Shown: positions 1 through 10,566, counted from the first letter of the stretch. The stretch: DNA of 64,000 nt from Symbiodinium natans (GCA_905221605.1 CAJNDS010002309.1:1-64000), one strand, 5' to 3'. Numbers and translations: made by a program. Notes: generated from the letters alone by a model not told the origin.

Positions 1-58
1 CCCCCCCCCCCCCCCGCCACCCCCACCCCCCACCCCCACCCAACCCCGCCCAAAGATT
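1..58. repeat. C-rich edge tract
   Basis: Almost pure C with scattered A. Similar poly-C or poly-G tracts occur about 25 times in the window (for example 1344-1400, 3391-3413, 12420-12535, 39287-39320, 43808-43838, 49752-49770). Many sit in the interior of poly-C introners. Confidence 0.8.
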
Positions 59-59
59 G

Positions 60-268
60 ATATGTTTATAAACACCCAGCCTGTTTATAAACACAGGACG
101 TGCAACCCCGCCCAAAGATTTATATGTTTATAAACACCCAGCCTGTTTATACGCACAGGACGTGCGACCCCACCCAAAGACTTATGTGTTTATAAACACC
201 CAGCCTGTGTATAAACACCCGGCCTGTTTGTAAACACCCGGCCTGTTTGTAAACACAGGATGTGTTTA
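60..268. repeat. 62-bp tandem repeat, about 3 copies
   Basis: Copies begin near 42, 104 and 166, each with CAACCCCGCCCAAAGA followed by the perfect palindrome TGTTTATAAACA and ACCCAGCC. A 20-bp subrepeat adds extra copies at the right end. The CAACCCCGCCCAAAG head recurs alone at 12012-12027 beside a telomeric block. Confidence 0.8.
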
Positions 269-717
269 CAACGCTTGGCTTCCTAATGCGTCACAAGCAC
301 ACACACACATACACCCACCACCTAGTATTCAGGGTAAACACGCAGCCGAGCCAAAACCAAGAGAAAACACACACGCAAAGGCATCCTTTCTCAAACCTAA
401 ACCCCCAAACCTCGTAGTTAGGGAAGAGGTTTACTGGGGGATGGACGGGGGTTAGGATGCAGGGTTTGGGGCTTAGGGTCATTAAGGTTGAAAACCCACC
501 TAAGCCGGGACACCCTGCGACTCTCGGACTGTCGTTTTCAGCCGAACTTATAAGCAGTCTGACTGCTTCTAAGCAGAAGGCTTGCTTATAAGCAGCTGGA
601 CCCATCGGAAGCATAGCATAAGATATATTATACAATAGTCATGTTTACATAGACCCCAAACCCAACCCAAAAGAACAGTCGCAGGGAGTTGTCCGAGTGC
701 GTCACCTGCAGCGGAAA

Positions 718-860
718 CCAAAAAAACCAAAAAAACCAAAAGAACCAAAAAAACCAAAAAAACCAAGGATTTTCACACTAGTCCGAAGGTTTCAGAGTAG
801 TGTGGAAATCCGTGGTTTTTTTGGTTTTTTTGGTTCTTTTGGTTTTTTTGGTTTGTTTGG
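718..860. repeat. Near-perfect 61-bp inverted repeat (hairpin)
   Basis: Left arm 718-778 and right arm 800-860 pair with about three mismatches; the loop is 21 bases (779-799). Arms are AAAAAAACC repeats, but the odd AAAAGAA unit and the unique GGATTT-CACAC base of the loop are mirrored, so this is a true foldback rather than chance pairing of two microsatellites. Confidence 0.85.
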
Positions 861-895
861 CTTTGTAGAAGGCTCGGGGTGTAGGGCATAAGGCG

Positions 896-1280
896 TGTGC
901 TGGTGTAACGACGGGTTACATGAATTCATAAGATTCATAAGGGCATTCCGAAGCATGCAAGCAACCCTGAAAATATGCCAAAAAAAAACCAGGCCCCATG
1001 ACAGGCCCTTCTGTATATATATTAATGGTTTGAGATGATATCGAGATAGGAAATTCCATATTATCTCATACGATAGCCAAGATCAATGAGGTTTTATATT
1101 TAAGATTCTAAATATATGAAATGAAATAATCTACCAATCATTCTTTTATACTTTTCCATTTAGCCAGTCGTGAAAATCTGAACCCCCAATGATAAAGCCG
1201 ACAGCCCCATAGACTCCAAAACTCGAATCCTAAACATCCCTAATTCTAGAAAGATCTGAAGTTTTCTAACTCAGATTATT
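896..1280. other. AT-rich stretch without recognisable feature
   Basis: No credible frame, no telomeric units and no inverted repeat seen. It contains short AT-rich repeats (TTCATAAG twice) only. Confidence 0.5.
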
Positions 1281-1326
1281 ATTTGCTTCAGAACCCGAAA
1301 AAACTCCCCCCCTATGTCCCCCGCTC

Positions 1327-1420
1327 CAATCCTCCACCCTTCTACTCCCCCCCCCCCCCCCCCCCCCTTCCCCCCCCCCCCCCCCCCTCCCCCGTCTCCC
1401 CCCCCTCCCCCCCTCCAAAA
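1327..1420. repeat. Pyrimidine tract with poly-C core
   Basis: C-rich stretch broken by T, followed directly by the CTCGCTCAAAAC 14-mer cluster at 1426-1485. It stands where the 18-bp minisatellite stands in the related element at 62.4-63.28 kb. Confidence 0.6.
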
Positions 1421-1520
1421 AAAAACTCGCTCAAAACTTTGGGTCAAAACTTTCGGTCGAAACGTCTCGGTCAAAACGTTTTCGTGACCCAAACCCTACA
1501 CAACTTCTATAAACCCTAAA
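1420..1520. repeat. Conserved flank B, copy 1 (14-mer CGGTCAAAACTTT type)
   Basis: An A run, then CTCGCTCAAAACTTT and degenerate 14-mers, then GACCCAAACCCTA-ACAA-TTCTATAAACCC. The same order occurs at 63120-63275. See the findings on elements with conserved ends. Confidence 0.7.
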
Positions 1521-1569
1521 CCCTGAACCCTGAACCCTAAACCCTAAACCCTGAACCCTAAACCCTAAG

Positions 1570-1697
1570 GCAACCCGGAAGTTTTTGACCCGAAGATCGG
1601 GCTCGAGGTCACGTCTTTCGGCAGGGATCCCGTCTGCAGGAAAGCAGCGCAGGAGGGTATTTGGGAGGCGGCTCCTATTTGGAATCCGCACAACTCC
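1570..1697 (+). CDS. Candidate exon NPEVFDPKIGLEVTSFGRDP, strand uncertain
   Basis: Plus-strand segment after a telomeric CTAAG acceptor, product NPEVFDPKIGLEVTSFGRDP then VCRKAAQEGIWEA. The minus strand is open in two frames over the same bases (one starts ELCGFQIGAASQIP after a CTCAG acceptor). Coding is likely, the direction is not settled. Confidence 0.33.
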
Positions 1698-2257
1698 TGA
1701 GGACACTGCGAAACAACGAACAACAATGGGAGAGTTTAGGGTTTAGGGTTTAGGGTTTAGGGTTTAGGGTTTAGGGTTTAGGGTTTAGGGTGTAGGGTTT
1801 AGGGTTTAGGGTTTAAGGTGTAGGTTGTTTTGGGGGCGGCAAAGACAGGCCATCTTCCAATCAGGGATCCTTCTCCAACTATCCCAGCGCGATGTCCACT
1901 TCTAAACCGGCGCAAAGGTCAGAAGCGGCGTTTCTGAAGAAAAAAAACTTAACCTCTAAACGCAGAATCCTTAACCCAGAACCCTGAGCCCTAAACTGCT
2001 GCACGCCCATGGGCTTAATGCTTATAGGATTCTTAAGCTACAGAATGCAGTGCCAGGTTCAAAGTGTTCGCCGGTCCTTTGCTCGCAATGTCCCAAGATC
2101 GATGGGTACTTGGTCGGTCTTTGCTGCGGTGTGAGGGCATTTCTCATCCCCAGCTCCTGTGAAAACAACCTTTGAATGATCAGAGTGGTTGTCTTGCTGC
2201 TGCCGTAAACCCTAAAACCCTAAGCCTTAACCCACCACGACTTCAGCGACGACTGCT

Positions 2258-2420
2258 CCTAGCTACTACTGCTTCTACTACCCCTACTACGACGACGGCT
2301 ACTACTGCCACTACTGCTGCTGCTACTACTACTACCGCCACTACTACTACTTCTACTACTACTCCTCCCCTACTACTCCTACTTACCTACTACGTAGTAC
2401 CTACTACGCAGTACCTACGA
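2258..2420. repeat. Imperfect (ACT/GCT)n trinucleotide tract
   Basis: Runs of CTACTACTG and CTACTACT with substitutions, ending in a 17-bp direct repeat (CCTACTACG(C/T)AGTACCTA). Confidence 0.75.
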
Positions 2421-2459
2421 TTTACTTTGACATATTCGAGGAACAGCAAGACCCATTAG

Positions 2460-3050
2460 GGTACCACAACTTGCCAGAAACACCCAATATGTTCCAGCTC
2501 AGAGACAAGCACAGACTTTGCTGGGAGCGAGATAGCAGCAAAGACCCATCAAGCGACTAATTCCAGGTATTGTGTTGGCTGCACGATTCCCTCACTGCCC
2601 AGAGTTGCCCTAAGCGGCTTCGCCAAGTCTTCGCCAAGTCGCCCAGTTGGCTCTGAAGGCATTGTAAAAAGAATCCACAACTCCGGAAGTTTCATCGCAA
2701 GGGAGTCCTATGCCTTCTGCACCCTGCTGACGATCAGGAGTCTAATCCTAAACCCTAAACCCTCTACCCTAAACTCTAATCCCAAGGAGGATTGTGCTCT
2801 TGCTGACTGGGTTTCACCCACAAAGCTGGCGAATCAACTTCCGGAAAAGCCTTCCGGGATTCGAGAAAGCCATGTGCTACATGCCTCAGATCTTGCAAGA
2901 CGCAGCAGACAGGCATGTGCTACGTGCCTCAGATCTTACAGGAAGCAGCTGCCTTCTCTTCGGCTTGAAAACCAAGCAACCAAAAGCTTCTATTCCGATA
3001 CTTCTAGCAGCCCGAACCCTGTAGAACTTTTTACCTTGGTAGCCCAGTAG
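2460..3050 (+). CDS. 196-codon open frame without Met, strand uncertain
   Basis: An open plus-strand frame from just after a TAG (2457) to a TAG at 3048, with no Met and so easily missed. It includes EDCALADWVSPTKLANQLPE and NPVELFTL, the latter ending at the GT of an introner (3039-3126). The frame runs through a short degenerate telomeric stretch (2745-2786). On the minus strand the same introner joins SLRVLSFVVKLG to KKFYRVRAARSIGIEAFGC, ending at a good GTAAGA donor near 2940. Either strand may be coding. There is a 43-base direct repeat at 2870-2948. Confidence 0.35.
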   Translation, partial: GTTTCQKHPICSSSETSTDFAGSEIAAKTHQATNSRYCVGCTIPSLPRVALSGFAKSSPSRPVGSEGIVKRIHNSGSFIARESYAFCTLLTIRSLILNPKPSTLNSNPKEDCALADWVSPTKLANQLPEKPSGIRESHVLHASDLARRSRQACATCLRSYRKQLPSLRLENQATKSFYSDTSSSPNPVELFTLVAQ

Positions 3051-3126
3051 CCATATTAAAAACAAGGGCACTTCAAAAGGGAGCCTTGAACCAACAAAGA
3101 GAAAAGGGTACCACTGGGCTACCAAG
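3038..3126. mobile_element. Introner family F1 (CTTGGTAGCCCAGT ends)
   Basis: Short element with inverted ends CTTG|GTAGCCCAGT...CACTGGGCTACCAAG. The ends carry GT and AG on both strands. Others: 6310-6424, 43405-43605 (split by a telomeric block) and a partial at 21484-21560. It abuts open frames on both sides. Confidence 0.75.
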
Positions 3127-3414
3127 TTTAACTACGAAAGATAAGACCCTCAAGCTTCCTAAGCCGCGGTGCCTAAGCCCCTTACTTGGAAGTTCATGGT
3201 ACTTACTAACCAATTCTAACTGTACTTATAACCCACTTCTAAGCCCCTTAAGTGCCCTATATAAGTACAGCGATAAGTACAATTATACTACCCTATACCC
3301 TAAACCCTACCCCCCAACCCCTAAACCCTAAACCCTAAGGTTAGTGCACCCCATTCACGACACCGACGAAGAAAGTGCTGCCTTGCAGAAACCCCCCCCC
3401 CCCCCCCCCCCCCA

Positions 3415-3675
3415 CCCTGAACCCCCTAAACCCCTAAAAAACCCCTAAACCCCTAAACCCCTAAACCCCTAACCCCTAAACCCCTAAACCCCTAAACCCC
3501 TAAACCCCTAAACCCCTAAACCCTAAAACCCCTACCCCTAAACCCCTAACCCCTAAACCCTAAACCCCTAAACCCCTAAACCCCTAAACCCCTAAACCCC
3601 TAAACCCCTAAACCCCTAAACCCCTAAACCCCTAAACCCCTAAACCCCTAAACCCTAAACCCTAACCCAGCCATC
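3415..3675. repeat. Octamer telomere-variant block (CCCCTAAA)n
   Basis: About 260 bp of mostly CCCCTAAA, an 8-base form of the heptamer, with a few normal units. Similar octamer blocks in G-rich orientation lie at 43190-43395 and 50565-50680, and a mixed block at 37850-38145. Confidence 0.9.
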
Positions 3676-4124
3676 CCTAAAACCTAAACCCCATGTGTAA
3701 ATGTATCATTGTCCGAAACCTCACTGCCGCTTCGACATCGACTCCCAGCTCAGACAGTGGTCTTGTAGGACCTCACAGTTTACGGCTTAGGGTTTAGGGT
3801 TTAGGGTTTGGGGTTTAGGGTTTAGGGTTTAGGGCTTAGAGTTTAGGGTTTGGGGTTTAGGCTTTATAGTTCAGGGTTTAGGGTTTAGGGGGGGTGTTCG
3901 GGTTTCCGCTAAGGGTCAATGTACCTAAATAGGGTATACTTCGGCCTCAAAGTACCTCCAATATAAGGACTTTGGGACCGAGCAAATGATAATAAAGTAC
4001 ATGGACCCTCAGGGTTAGGGATGTACTGGTTTAAGTCGTCGTCGTCGTCGTCGTGGTCGTCGTCGTCGTCGTCGGGGACAACGACGGTCAGACGTGCAGG
4101 GCATCAACAAGGACTGAGACCAAA

Positions 4125-4402
4125 TCCTGCACAAGAAGGTGTGCACTCTGAACCCGACAGCCTTGAACCGTAATCACCCCACAAGCCCAAACGAGACCCC
4201 TAACGCAAAAAGACCAAGCCCCGCACCACAACACAGCCACAGCGAGGGACCAAACTATGAGGAACAACGTGAAAGCATGATTTTTGAACTCGAAATCGAC
4301 TCTTACAGGACTGACTCGAAGGCCTGTGCTGTGGTACGTGTCTCGACGTTTCCTAGGCAATACCGCCTTTGCTCACCGCACACGACGGAAAGCTGGGTCT
4401 AG
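4125..4402 (+). CDS. Candidate coding segment NYEEQRESMIFELEIDSYRT
   Basis: Open plus frame ending in TAG at 4400, product including HPTSPNETPNAKRPSPAPQ and NYEEQRESMIFELEIDSYRT, preceded by a (GTC)n tract. No homology recognised. The minus strand is also open and hydrophobic, as expected for an antisense of charged codons. Confidence 0.38.
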
Positions 4403-4426
4403 GCTTTCGGGCTTTGAGGGATTTTG

Positions 4427-4592
4427 GGTCTAGGGTTTAGGGTTTAGGGTTTAGGGTTTAGGGTTTAGGGTTTCAGGTTTAGGGTTAGGGTTTCAGGTTT
4501 AGGGTTTAGGGTTTAGGGTTTAGGGTTTAGGGTTTAGGGTTTAGGGTTTAGGGTTTAGGGTTTAGGGTTTAGGGATTTAGGGATTTAGGGTT
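4427..4592. repeat. Interstitial telomeric block (TTTAGGG)n
   Basis: About 23 units with few changes, G-rich on the plus strand, between two unique segments of about 100-250 bp. Confidence 0.95.
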
Positions 4593-4698
4593 TAAACGCG
4601 CCTTAGGGTTTGAACCAGACTCACTTTCATCAGTAAACCAAGGCACAGCTGCCAACTGTCCCGCACGTCTTTTGTGATCTCTCTCTCCTCGGCTCTCG

Positions 4699-4868
4699 GT
4701 TTAGGGTTTAGGGTCTAGGGTCTAGGGCTCGGGTTTAGGGTTTAGGGTTTAGGGTTTAGGGTTTAGGGTTTAGGGTTTAGGGTTTAGGGTTTAGGGTTTA
4801 GGGTTTAGGGTTTAGGGTTTAGGGTTTAGGGTTTAGGGTTTAGGGTTTAGGGTTTAGGGTTTAGGGGG
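4699..4868. repeat. Interstitial telomeric block (TTTAGGG)n
   Basis: Long and almost perfect, especially 4733-4864; one of the longest uninterrupted arrays in the window. Its first GTTTAGG could act as a donor for an upstream plus-strand segment ending at 4698. Confidence 0.95.
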
Positions 4869-6132
4869 CGTAGGACTTAGGGTTTGGGGTTAAACACTCA
4901 TAAAACCCGATGTGGCGCAGCTTTGGGGATCTTGAACCTTTCGGGTTTGCAGAAAGGGGTCAGGGATTTAGGGTTTAGGGTTTAGGGTTTAGGGATTAGG
5001 GTTTAGGGTTTAGGGTGAAAAACATCTCAGAGTCGACTGCACTGCATAGCAGTAGCCCTAGCCCTTAACCCTACTAGTAAGTGCTCACCCCTAAACCCTA
5101 AACCCCAAATACCCTAAATCACAAACCCTGAAACCCTAAACCCTAATGCGCCCGGTCAATGAACCATCAAGCTAACCCGAAGGGTTTAGGGTCTAGGGTT
5201 TAGGGTTTAGGGTTTAGGGTTTAGGGTTTAAGCCTTGAACCCTATAGGCCCTTGTCCTGAACCTAAACCTCTGAACCCTAAACCCGAAACCCTAAACCCT
5301 AAACCCTAAACCCTAAACCCGAGAACCCTTGCCTTGAACCCGAAACCCGACTTTTTTGCGGCCAACGTCCAAAGGCACAGATCTTGGCCATGTGCCTTTG
5401 GCCCCTCTGGCTGCTAAATTTTGGCCTTTGGCCGCGAACATTGGGCCTTTGGCCACGACTTGAGTCAAGGGTGTAAACAAACAAAAACAAAAAACAAACA
5501 AGCAAATACATAGAACATATATATATAGCTATATATATACATAATATATATATATATATATAATATACATATACATGAATGTGACAGGGAGAGGTATCCA
5601 GAGACAACCCTAAACCCCAAACCTCGAACCCCCACACCCCTAGAACGCTGCTAGTTGCAGACATGAGGCACCCAATACCCCTCAACCTCGATACTAATAT
5701 CTTGAACCCTAAACCCTAAACCCTAAACCCTAAACCGTATGGTCAGCTCTCGAAACTGTGGTCCCCTTTTGGGCATCCTACATAAGAGGGGCCGCCTTAT
5801 CGTAAGGAACCCAAAAGGGACCATATCTTAGAGAAGCGACCATGTCTGTGGTTTACGGGAATCAGGAACGCCTAAGAAAGACCCCCAAATAGTAGGATTC
5901 CCTTATAGTAAGGACCCCAAAAAGGAACCCCGCATATTCTAAACCCCCAATGCCTGTTGAAAGCTGTGCCTGGCGAGCGGCGGACTTGACCAAGTCGACC
6001 AACTTGGGGGCGTCGGTTTTGGCATTTTTCGCCTTGCGGCACAGGGTTTAGGAATTAGGGTGCCGGGGCGGGGCTCAAGCTTTACGGGGTTTAGGGCCTA
6101 GGATATTGGGTTGTGTGTTTGAGCGGTGACGT

Positions 6133-6303
6133 TCGGGTTTAGATCTCAGGGGTGAGGATGATAAGGACTCTCAGAGGTACAGGGTGAATATGCCCAGGAG
6201 AATTTTACTGGATTACCATGGCTATGACGATGGCGACGATGAGCATGAAGATGCAACTGATGAAGGAGATGGCGATCATGAAGAAGAAGAAGAAGACGAA
6301 TAA
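6133..6303 (+). CDS. Candidate C-terminal exon with acidic tail
   Basis: Open plus frame reading LDLRGEDDKDSQRYRVNMPR then RILLDYHGYDDGDDEHE and an Asp/Glu run ending in TAA at 6301. Acidic tails are common in nuclear proteins, but this one is built from GAT/GAA microsatellite-like DNA. An alternative frame gives a Met/Lys-rich product running into the introner at 6310. Confidence 0.33.
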   Translation, partial: SGLDLRGEDDKDSQRYRVNMPRRILLDYHGYDDGDDEHEDATDEGDGDHEEEEEDE

Positions 6304-6600
6304 GAATCTTCTCGTGGTAGCCCAGTAACCACATTACAATAAGGGTACCCTTCTTTTGGATTGGCTACTACAAGGGAACCTTGAACCAACAAAAATGGCA
6401 AAAGGGTACCACCGGGCTACCCTAAACCCTAAACCCGAAACCCTAAGCCCTAAACCCTAAACCCTAAGCCCAGCAAGTTCTGGACGTCTTGCGAGTCAAC
6501 CTCGGAACGCCCAGCCCTGCAATTGAAGAACCGAACCCGGCCCACGCCCCAAAGCTTTTATGCCTCTCGTGCTGCCCTTCCTACCCAGAACAGCCTGCAG

Positions 6601-6710
6601 GGTTTAGGGTTTAGGGTTTTAGGGTTTTAGGGTTTAGGGTTTAGGGTTTAGGGTTTAGGGTTTAGGGTTTAGGGTTTAGGGTTTAGGGTTAGGGTTTAGG
6701 GTTTAGGGCT
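6601..6710. repeat. Interstitial telomeric block (TTTAGGG)n
   Basis: G-rich on the plus strand, with two 8-base units near the start. It directly abuts an open segment (6474-6601). Confidence 0.95.
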
Positions 6711-7548
6711 TCCTGGGACCAGCCTTCTTGATCAGCGGCAGGACGTCTAGCGAGGAATTCCAGTCCAGCAGAGCACCTCAATGTGGGAGGCCGCACCCTA
6801 AATCCTAAACCCTAAACCCTAAACCCTAAACCCTAAACCCTGAACCCTGAACCCTGAACCCTGAACCCCAAATAACGTGAACGAGTACCGGGAGAAGCGG
6901 CCTCGCGCCGAGGTGAAGTGCTTGCGAAGTGAGCACAGTTTACTTCGCCGCTTGTGCTTCTATGCGTCGACCTTTTTGCTTGAGAAGCCCCTCCCAAAAA
7001 ATCAAAGAAACAATAATACTAAACAATATGTGTATATATATATATGTATATATTCCCTATAAGGGTAATAAAGGGGATTATATACTTTTACTTTTTTTTG
7101 GGGGGGGTCTGAAGCAAACAGTACTCTTGAACCCCCCCCAAATAAAAGTTTTGCTTTTAGCTCCCTTGATATGAAATTAGAGGAACCCCCCAAAACTTGT
7201 AAAGTGACAAAGTTGTAGTAAAGTCCCACCTAGTCTTGAGCCCCTGCCCTGACATGCCTCCAGGTACAACCCTGGCCTGCTTGAAGGCTGGGTTGGGGAA
7301 TGGCAGCCTCCTACTCCTGCGGGGGGGCCATGCTCCTCCTAAACCCTAAACTTCCTAAACCCCAAAACCCTCAACCCACGCTCCCGCCCGTCTCCTGCGT
7401 TTATTTACTGTCGTGAGCCTTAAACCCTAAACCCTAAAGATTCCCGTGGGTACGAGGATACAGGCTGCTAGTGACATCGCGGCATGCCTGATATAGTGAC
7501 GAAGCGGCCACTGGGTTTAGGGTTTAGGGCTTAGGGTTTAGGGTTTAG

Positions 7549-7717
7549 GGCACCCACTGACGTCTCTCAGATAGAGTTCTACTGTATCCTCTTGGACTGC
7601 GGTAGGCCTGATGCCTGCAGCAACGACGATGAAAACAATGCAAAGCTGCATAAAACGACATCCAGCTTCGTAAAGAAACACGAGCAAGATAATGGCGAGC
7701 ACCGCACTCTTCGGTAA
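7549..7717 (+). CDS. Candidate exon VSQIEFYCILLDCGRPDACS, strand uncertain
   Basis: After a telomeric TTTAG acceptor the plus strand reads APTDVSQIEFYCILLDCGRP then DACSNDDENNAKLHK to TAA at 7715. The minus strand reads two hydrophobic helices (VLAIILLVFLYEAG, CIVFIVVAAGI). Both look real; only one can be. Confidence 0.33.
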
Positions 7718-8173
7718 TTTTCAGCTCCAGTATGGACATAACCGCTGGCGAGGTTGACGGTGGGAGGCTCTCCTTATGGATCTGCTTGCCAGTCCGTATT
7801 TATGAGGCTGTGTACTGCATTGTTTGTCTACTTCTCTTTCTGTCTGACTACGAGAGACTGCACTTCAGCCAGATTTCAGATTCAAGCACGCCCACTTGTT
7901 ACACGGGTTCAGGGTTCAGGGTTCAGGGCTCAGGGCTCAGGGCTCTTTGAGACCTCTGGCGGCCTCTTGCTCAAGTCGAGTTGCTGAGAGCTGAAGGCTC
8001 TGCCTGAAGAAGCTTCAACAAGAAGTCGTTTTGGAGGATCTTGCCTCAGATGTTGGTTCAACCCTAAACCCTAAACCCTAAATCCTAAACCTTAACCCCT
8101 AAACCCTAAACTCCTTTCCCCCTTCAGAGTCGCCTGAAGAACACAGGACCCATTGGGAGAAGATCCACACCCC

Positions 8174-8375
8174 CCTACTTGGAGGTGCCTGGTACTTCTT
8201 ACTCAGTTCCAACGGTACTTATAACTGTGCTTCTAACTGTACTTCTTACCCAATTCTAACTGTACTTATAACTGTACTTGTAACAGAACTCATAACCACA
8301 TTCGGGCACTTAAGGGGCTTATACGTGGGTTGTAAGTACATTATACTTGGTTCAGAAGTACCATGAACCTCAAAG
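8174..8375. mobile_element. Introner family F15 (CTTGGAGGTTCATGGTAC ends)
   Basis: Arms CTACTTGGAGGTGCCTGGTAC and GTACCATGAACCTC; interior repeats of TAACTGTACTTATAAC. Copies 38664-38770 and 57975-58080; degenerate copy 3183-3300. Confidence 0.7.
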
Positions 8376-8472
8376 AAGAAACCCTAAACCCTAAACCCTA
8401 AACCCCAAACCCTAAACCCTAAACCCTAAACCCTAAACCCCAAACCCCAAACCCTAAACCCTACAGATCAAC

Positions 8473-8566
8473 CCTTAGCACCCGGCCCGAAGAATCGCCA
8501 TCTTCTATCCGCTTGTTTACGAATTCGTCCTCACACGCCTTCCTTTTACATATGTCTTGGCAGGTG
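8473..8566 (-). CDS. Candidate gene, exon TCQDICKRKACEDEFVNKRI
   Basis: Starts after introner acceptor CTACTAAG and ends at donor AGG|GTTGAT. Product TCQDICKRKACEDEFVNKRI then EDGDSSGRVLR. Charged and soluble; unrecognised. Confidence 0.42.
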
Positions 8567-8611
8567 CTTAGTAGGGAAAGAGGGAATGTGGTACCCTATA
8601 TCCCCTATCGA

Positions 8612-8649
<38 letters not shown>

Positions 8650-8728
8650 TATCCACATATATATATATATGTATGTATGTATGCACCCTTGGATTATATA
8701 GGGTACCCTGTTCCCCCATTCCCTACTC
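8567..8728. mobile_element. Introner family F14 with (TA)n core
   Basis: Arms AGTAGGGAAAGAGGGAATG-GGTACCCTATA mirrored around a 90-bp TA-rich core. GT-AG ends on plus, GA-AG on minus; both joins keep open frames. A half copy lies at 19080-19135. Confidence 0.78.
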
Positions 8729-8846
8729 AGAACCGCGAAAGTCCAGCACGTTAGCCCACTCAATTCAACCGCTGGGGCTTCTCTCCGATTCAAGCGTGCC
8801 ATGTCGAAATGTCGAACTTCCGGTTCTTCGGTTGCCCAAACAGATC
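8729..8846 (-). CDS. Candidate gene, exon ATEEPEVRHFDMARLNRREA
   Basis: Minus-strand segment ending at a GA donor (CT|GAGTAGGG), product FGSVWATEEPEVRHFDMARL then NRREAPAVELSGLTCWTFAV. Its end joins in frame (CT+C) to the exon at 8473-8566 across a 162-base introner with a (TA)n core. On the plus strand the same introner has GT-AG ends and also joins two open segments, so strand is judged only from amino-acid composition. Confidence 0.42.
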
Positions 8847-9195
8847 CAAAAGGGTTTAGGGATTGGGTTTAGGGCTTAGGGCTTAGGGTTTAGGGCTTAG
8901 GGTTTAGGGTTTAGGGTTTAGGGTTTAGGGTTTAGGGCATGGTTCAAGCTGTTCATCACGGCTTGCTGGCGCCGTGGCGCGGTGTTATTTCTTCTGGACG
9001 ATTTCGTTGCCTCGCCACTGCTGTGCTAGATGCGGGCTGGCGCTGGAGCCGCAGAGCCAAACGGAAATAGTTTACAAAAAAGTTGAAGTGGTAGGGTGGC
9101 AACTGACCTAAAAGCGGCCGGTGGTGCCTTGTCGTCATCAGACTAGGCGACTCTGGCTCATGTCGGGACTGTGTTGCTGGAGCAAGATCTGGTAA

Positions 9196-9347
9196 GAACC
9201 CTAAACCCTAAACCCTAAACCCTAAGCCCTAAACCCTAAACCCTAAACCCTAAGCCCTAAGCCCTAAGCCCTAAGCCCTAAGCCCTAAACCCTAAACCCT
9301 AAACCCTAAGGCCTAAACCCTAAACCCTAAACCCTAAACCCTAAACC
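9196..9347. repeat. Interstitial telomeric block (CCCTAAA)n with CCCTAAG run
   Basis: C-rich on the plus strand. A run of five CCCTAAG units (9249-9289) in the middle shows local spread of one variant. Confidence 0.95.
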
Positions 9348-9779
9348 CGCAACGAAATAGGACACAAAGGCCGTACTGGGAGACCCAGAAATGTCCTTGG
9401 AGCATCGTGAAGCTCCGCATTTCTCCCGGGCTTAGGGGCCAACAACACCCAAAGAGACCAATACCTTTCAATAAAGAAAATTGAACCTGATATCACATGA
9501 AGGATCCCATTTGCATTTAGGGTATATTCGTTAAGATCAAGGGGTATACCGGGCCCCCACCCCGCCCCTGTTCGGCCTTAGGGCTTTGGGTTACCCACTC
9601 CCCCCCCCCCCCCCCGTAAGTTTCAAACCCCAAACCTTTCAACCTAAACCACCCGAAACTCGAAATCCCAGCTGTGCAATTAAAACCCAAACCCTAAAGC
9701 CTAAAGCCCAAAGCCGAAGCCTAAACCCTAACCCCTCAACCCTAAACCCGAAACCCAAAACCTTGACCCCAAACCCAAA

Positions 9780-10290
9780 ACCTTAACCCGAAACCCAAAA
9801 CCTTTACCCAAAACCCTCAGGGTTTAGGGTATAGGCCGAAGCCCCGAAGCTTTTGTTTTGATCTTTTGGTTGGGGTGCCCATGTCGGGCTTTGTTTCAAT
9901 TAAAGAGCTAATACGATACAAATTGAGTTTTGATTTTTTACGAATACGAAAGAATATTTTTTATTAAAAAAATATAAAAACTACCTTTTTGAATTAACTT
10001 TCAAGCCAGGGTTTTTTTTAGTTTTTTTAAAGTCAGAAACAAAAACAACCCCAAACCTCTTAAACCTGGAACTTCTCCAACCTTAAACCCCCCACCAAAA
10101 CCCTTCAACCCGTAAGCCCGCAGCCTCGAAGCTCACTTAAACCTTTGAGACCAAAACCCGGCGGACGACGCAGACAATTAGTGCCTCAAAAAATCTTATA
10201 AATTTAGGGTCTATTCGTTAAAATTAAGGGCTCCCCACCCCCCCCCCCCACCCCCCCACCCCCCCCGCCCCCCACCCCCAGAAAATCAGG
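9780..10290. other. AT-rich and poly-C stretch without gene
   Basis: Degenerate telomere-like units at the left, an AT-rich centre (9895-10040) and a poly-C tract (10228-10275). Nothing coding recognised. The phrase GGGT(A/C)TATTCGTTAA(A/G)AT occurs at 9520 and 10207, both next to C-rich tracts. Confidence 0.5.
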
Positions 10291-10294
10291 GAAC

Positions 10295-10350
10295 CCCAAT
10301 CTCAATCCCAAGGCATGAAGATCCTTCATGACCATGCGGGCTAAACTTGG
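10295..10350 (-). CDS. Candidate gene, exon AKFSPHGHEGSSCLGIEIG
   Basis: Two bases plus 18 codons after acceptor AGTGCAG of the introner, donor G|GTTCCC (or read on to a TGA seven bases later). Product with the joined codon: AKFSPHGHEGSSCLGIEIG. Confidence 0.45.
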
Positions 10351-10472
10351 CTGCACTTAGGAGGGTGGCTAAAGATTAGTTTTTTTAGCTGCCTTAATAA
10401 GAAACCCAATAAACCCAAAAAGGGTAAGGATCTAAAGTTACGGTAAAGTACCACGAAGTAAAAAGGTACCAC
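10351..10472 (-). mobile_element. Introner family F12, copy 1
   Basis: GTGGTACC...CTAAGTGCAG on the minus strand; removal joins flanking frames. The plus-strand body (TTTTAGCT, then CTTA-TAAGAAACCCAATAAACCC and GTAAGGATCTAAAGTTACGG) is about 88 percent identical to 17678-17777. Confidence 0.8.
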
Positions 10473-10566
10473 CACAAATTTCTGAAGCTTCCAAATGCTT
10501 CCGGGAAGGCTGGAAAGCTTCATCATCGGTGCTCTGGCGAGGCTCCTCCAGCGCAGCATTCCACAT
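10473..10566 (-). CDS. Candidate gene, exon MWNAALEEPRQSTDDEAFQP
   Basis: 31 codons plus one base from acceptor TATAAG to donor G|GTGGTACC. Product MWNAALEEPRQSTDDEAFQP then SRKHLEASEIC. It joins in frame with the exon at 10295-10350 once the introner 10351-10472 is removed. Acidic and soluble; unrecognised. Confidence 0.5.
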
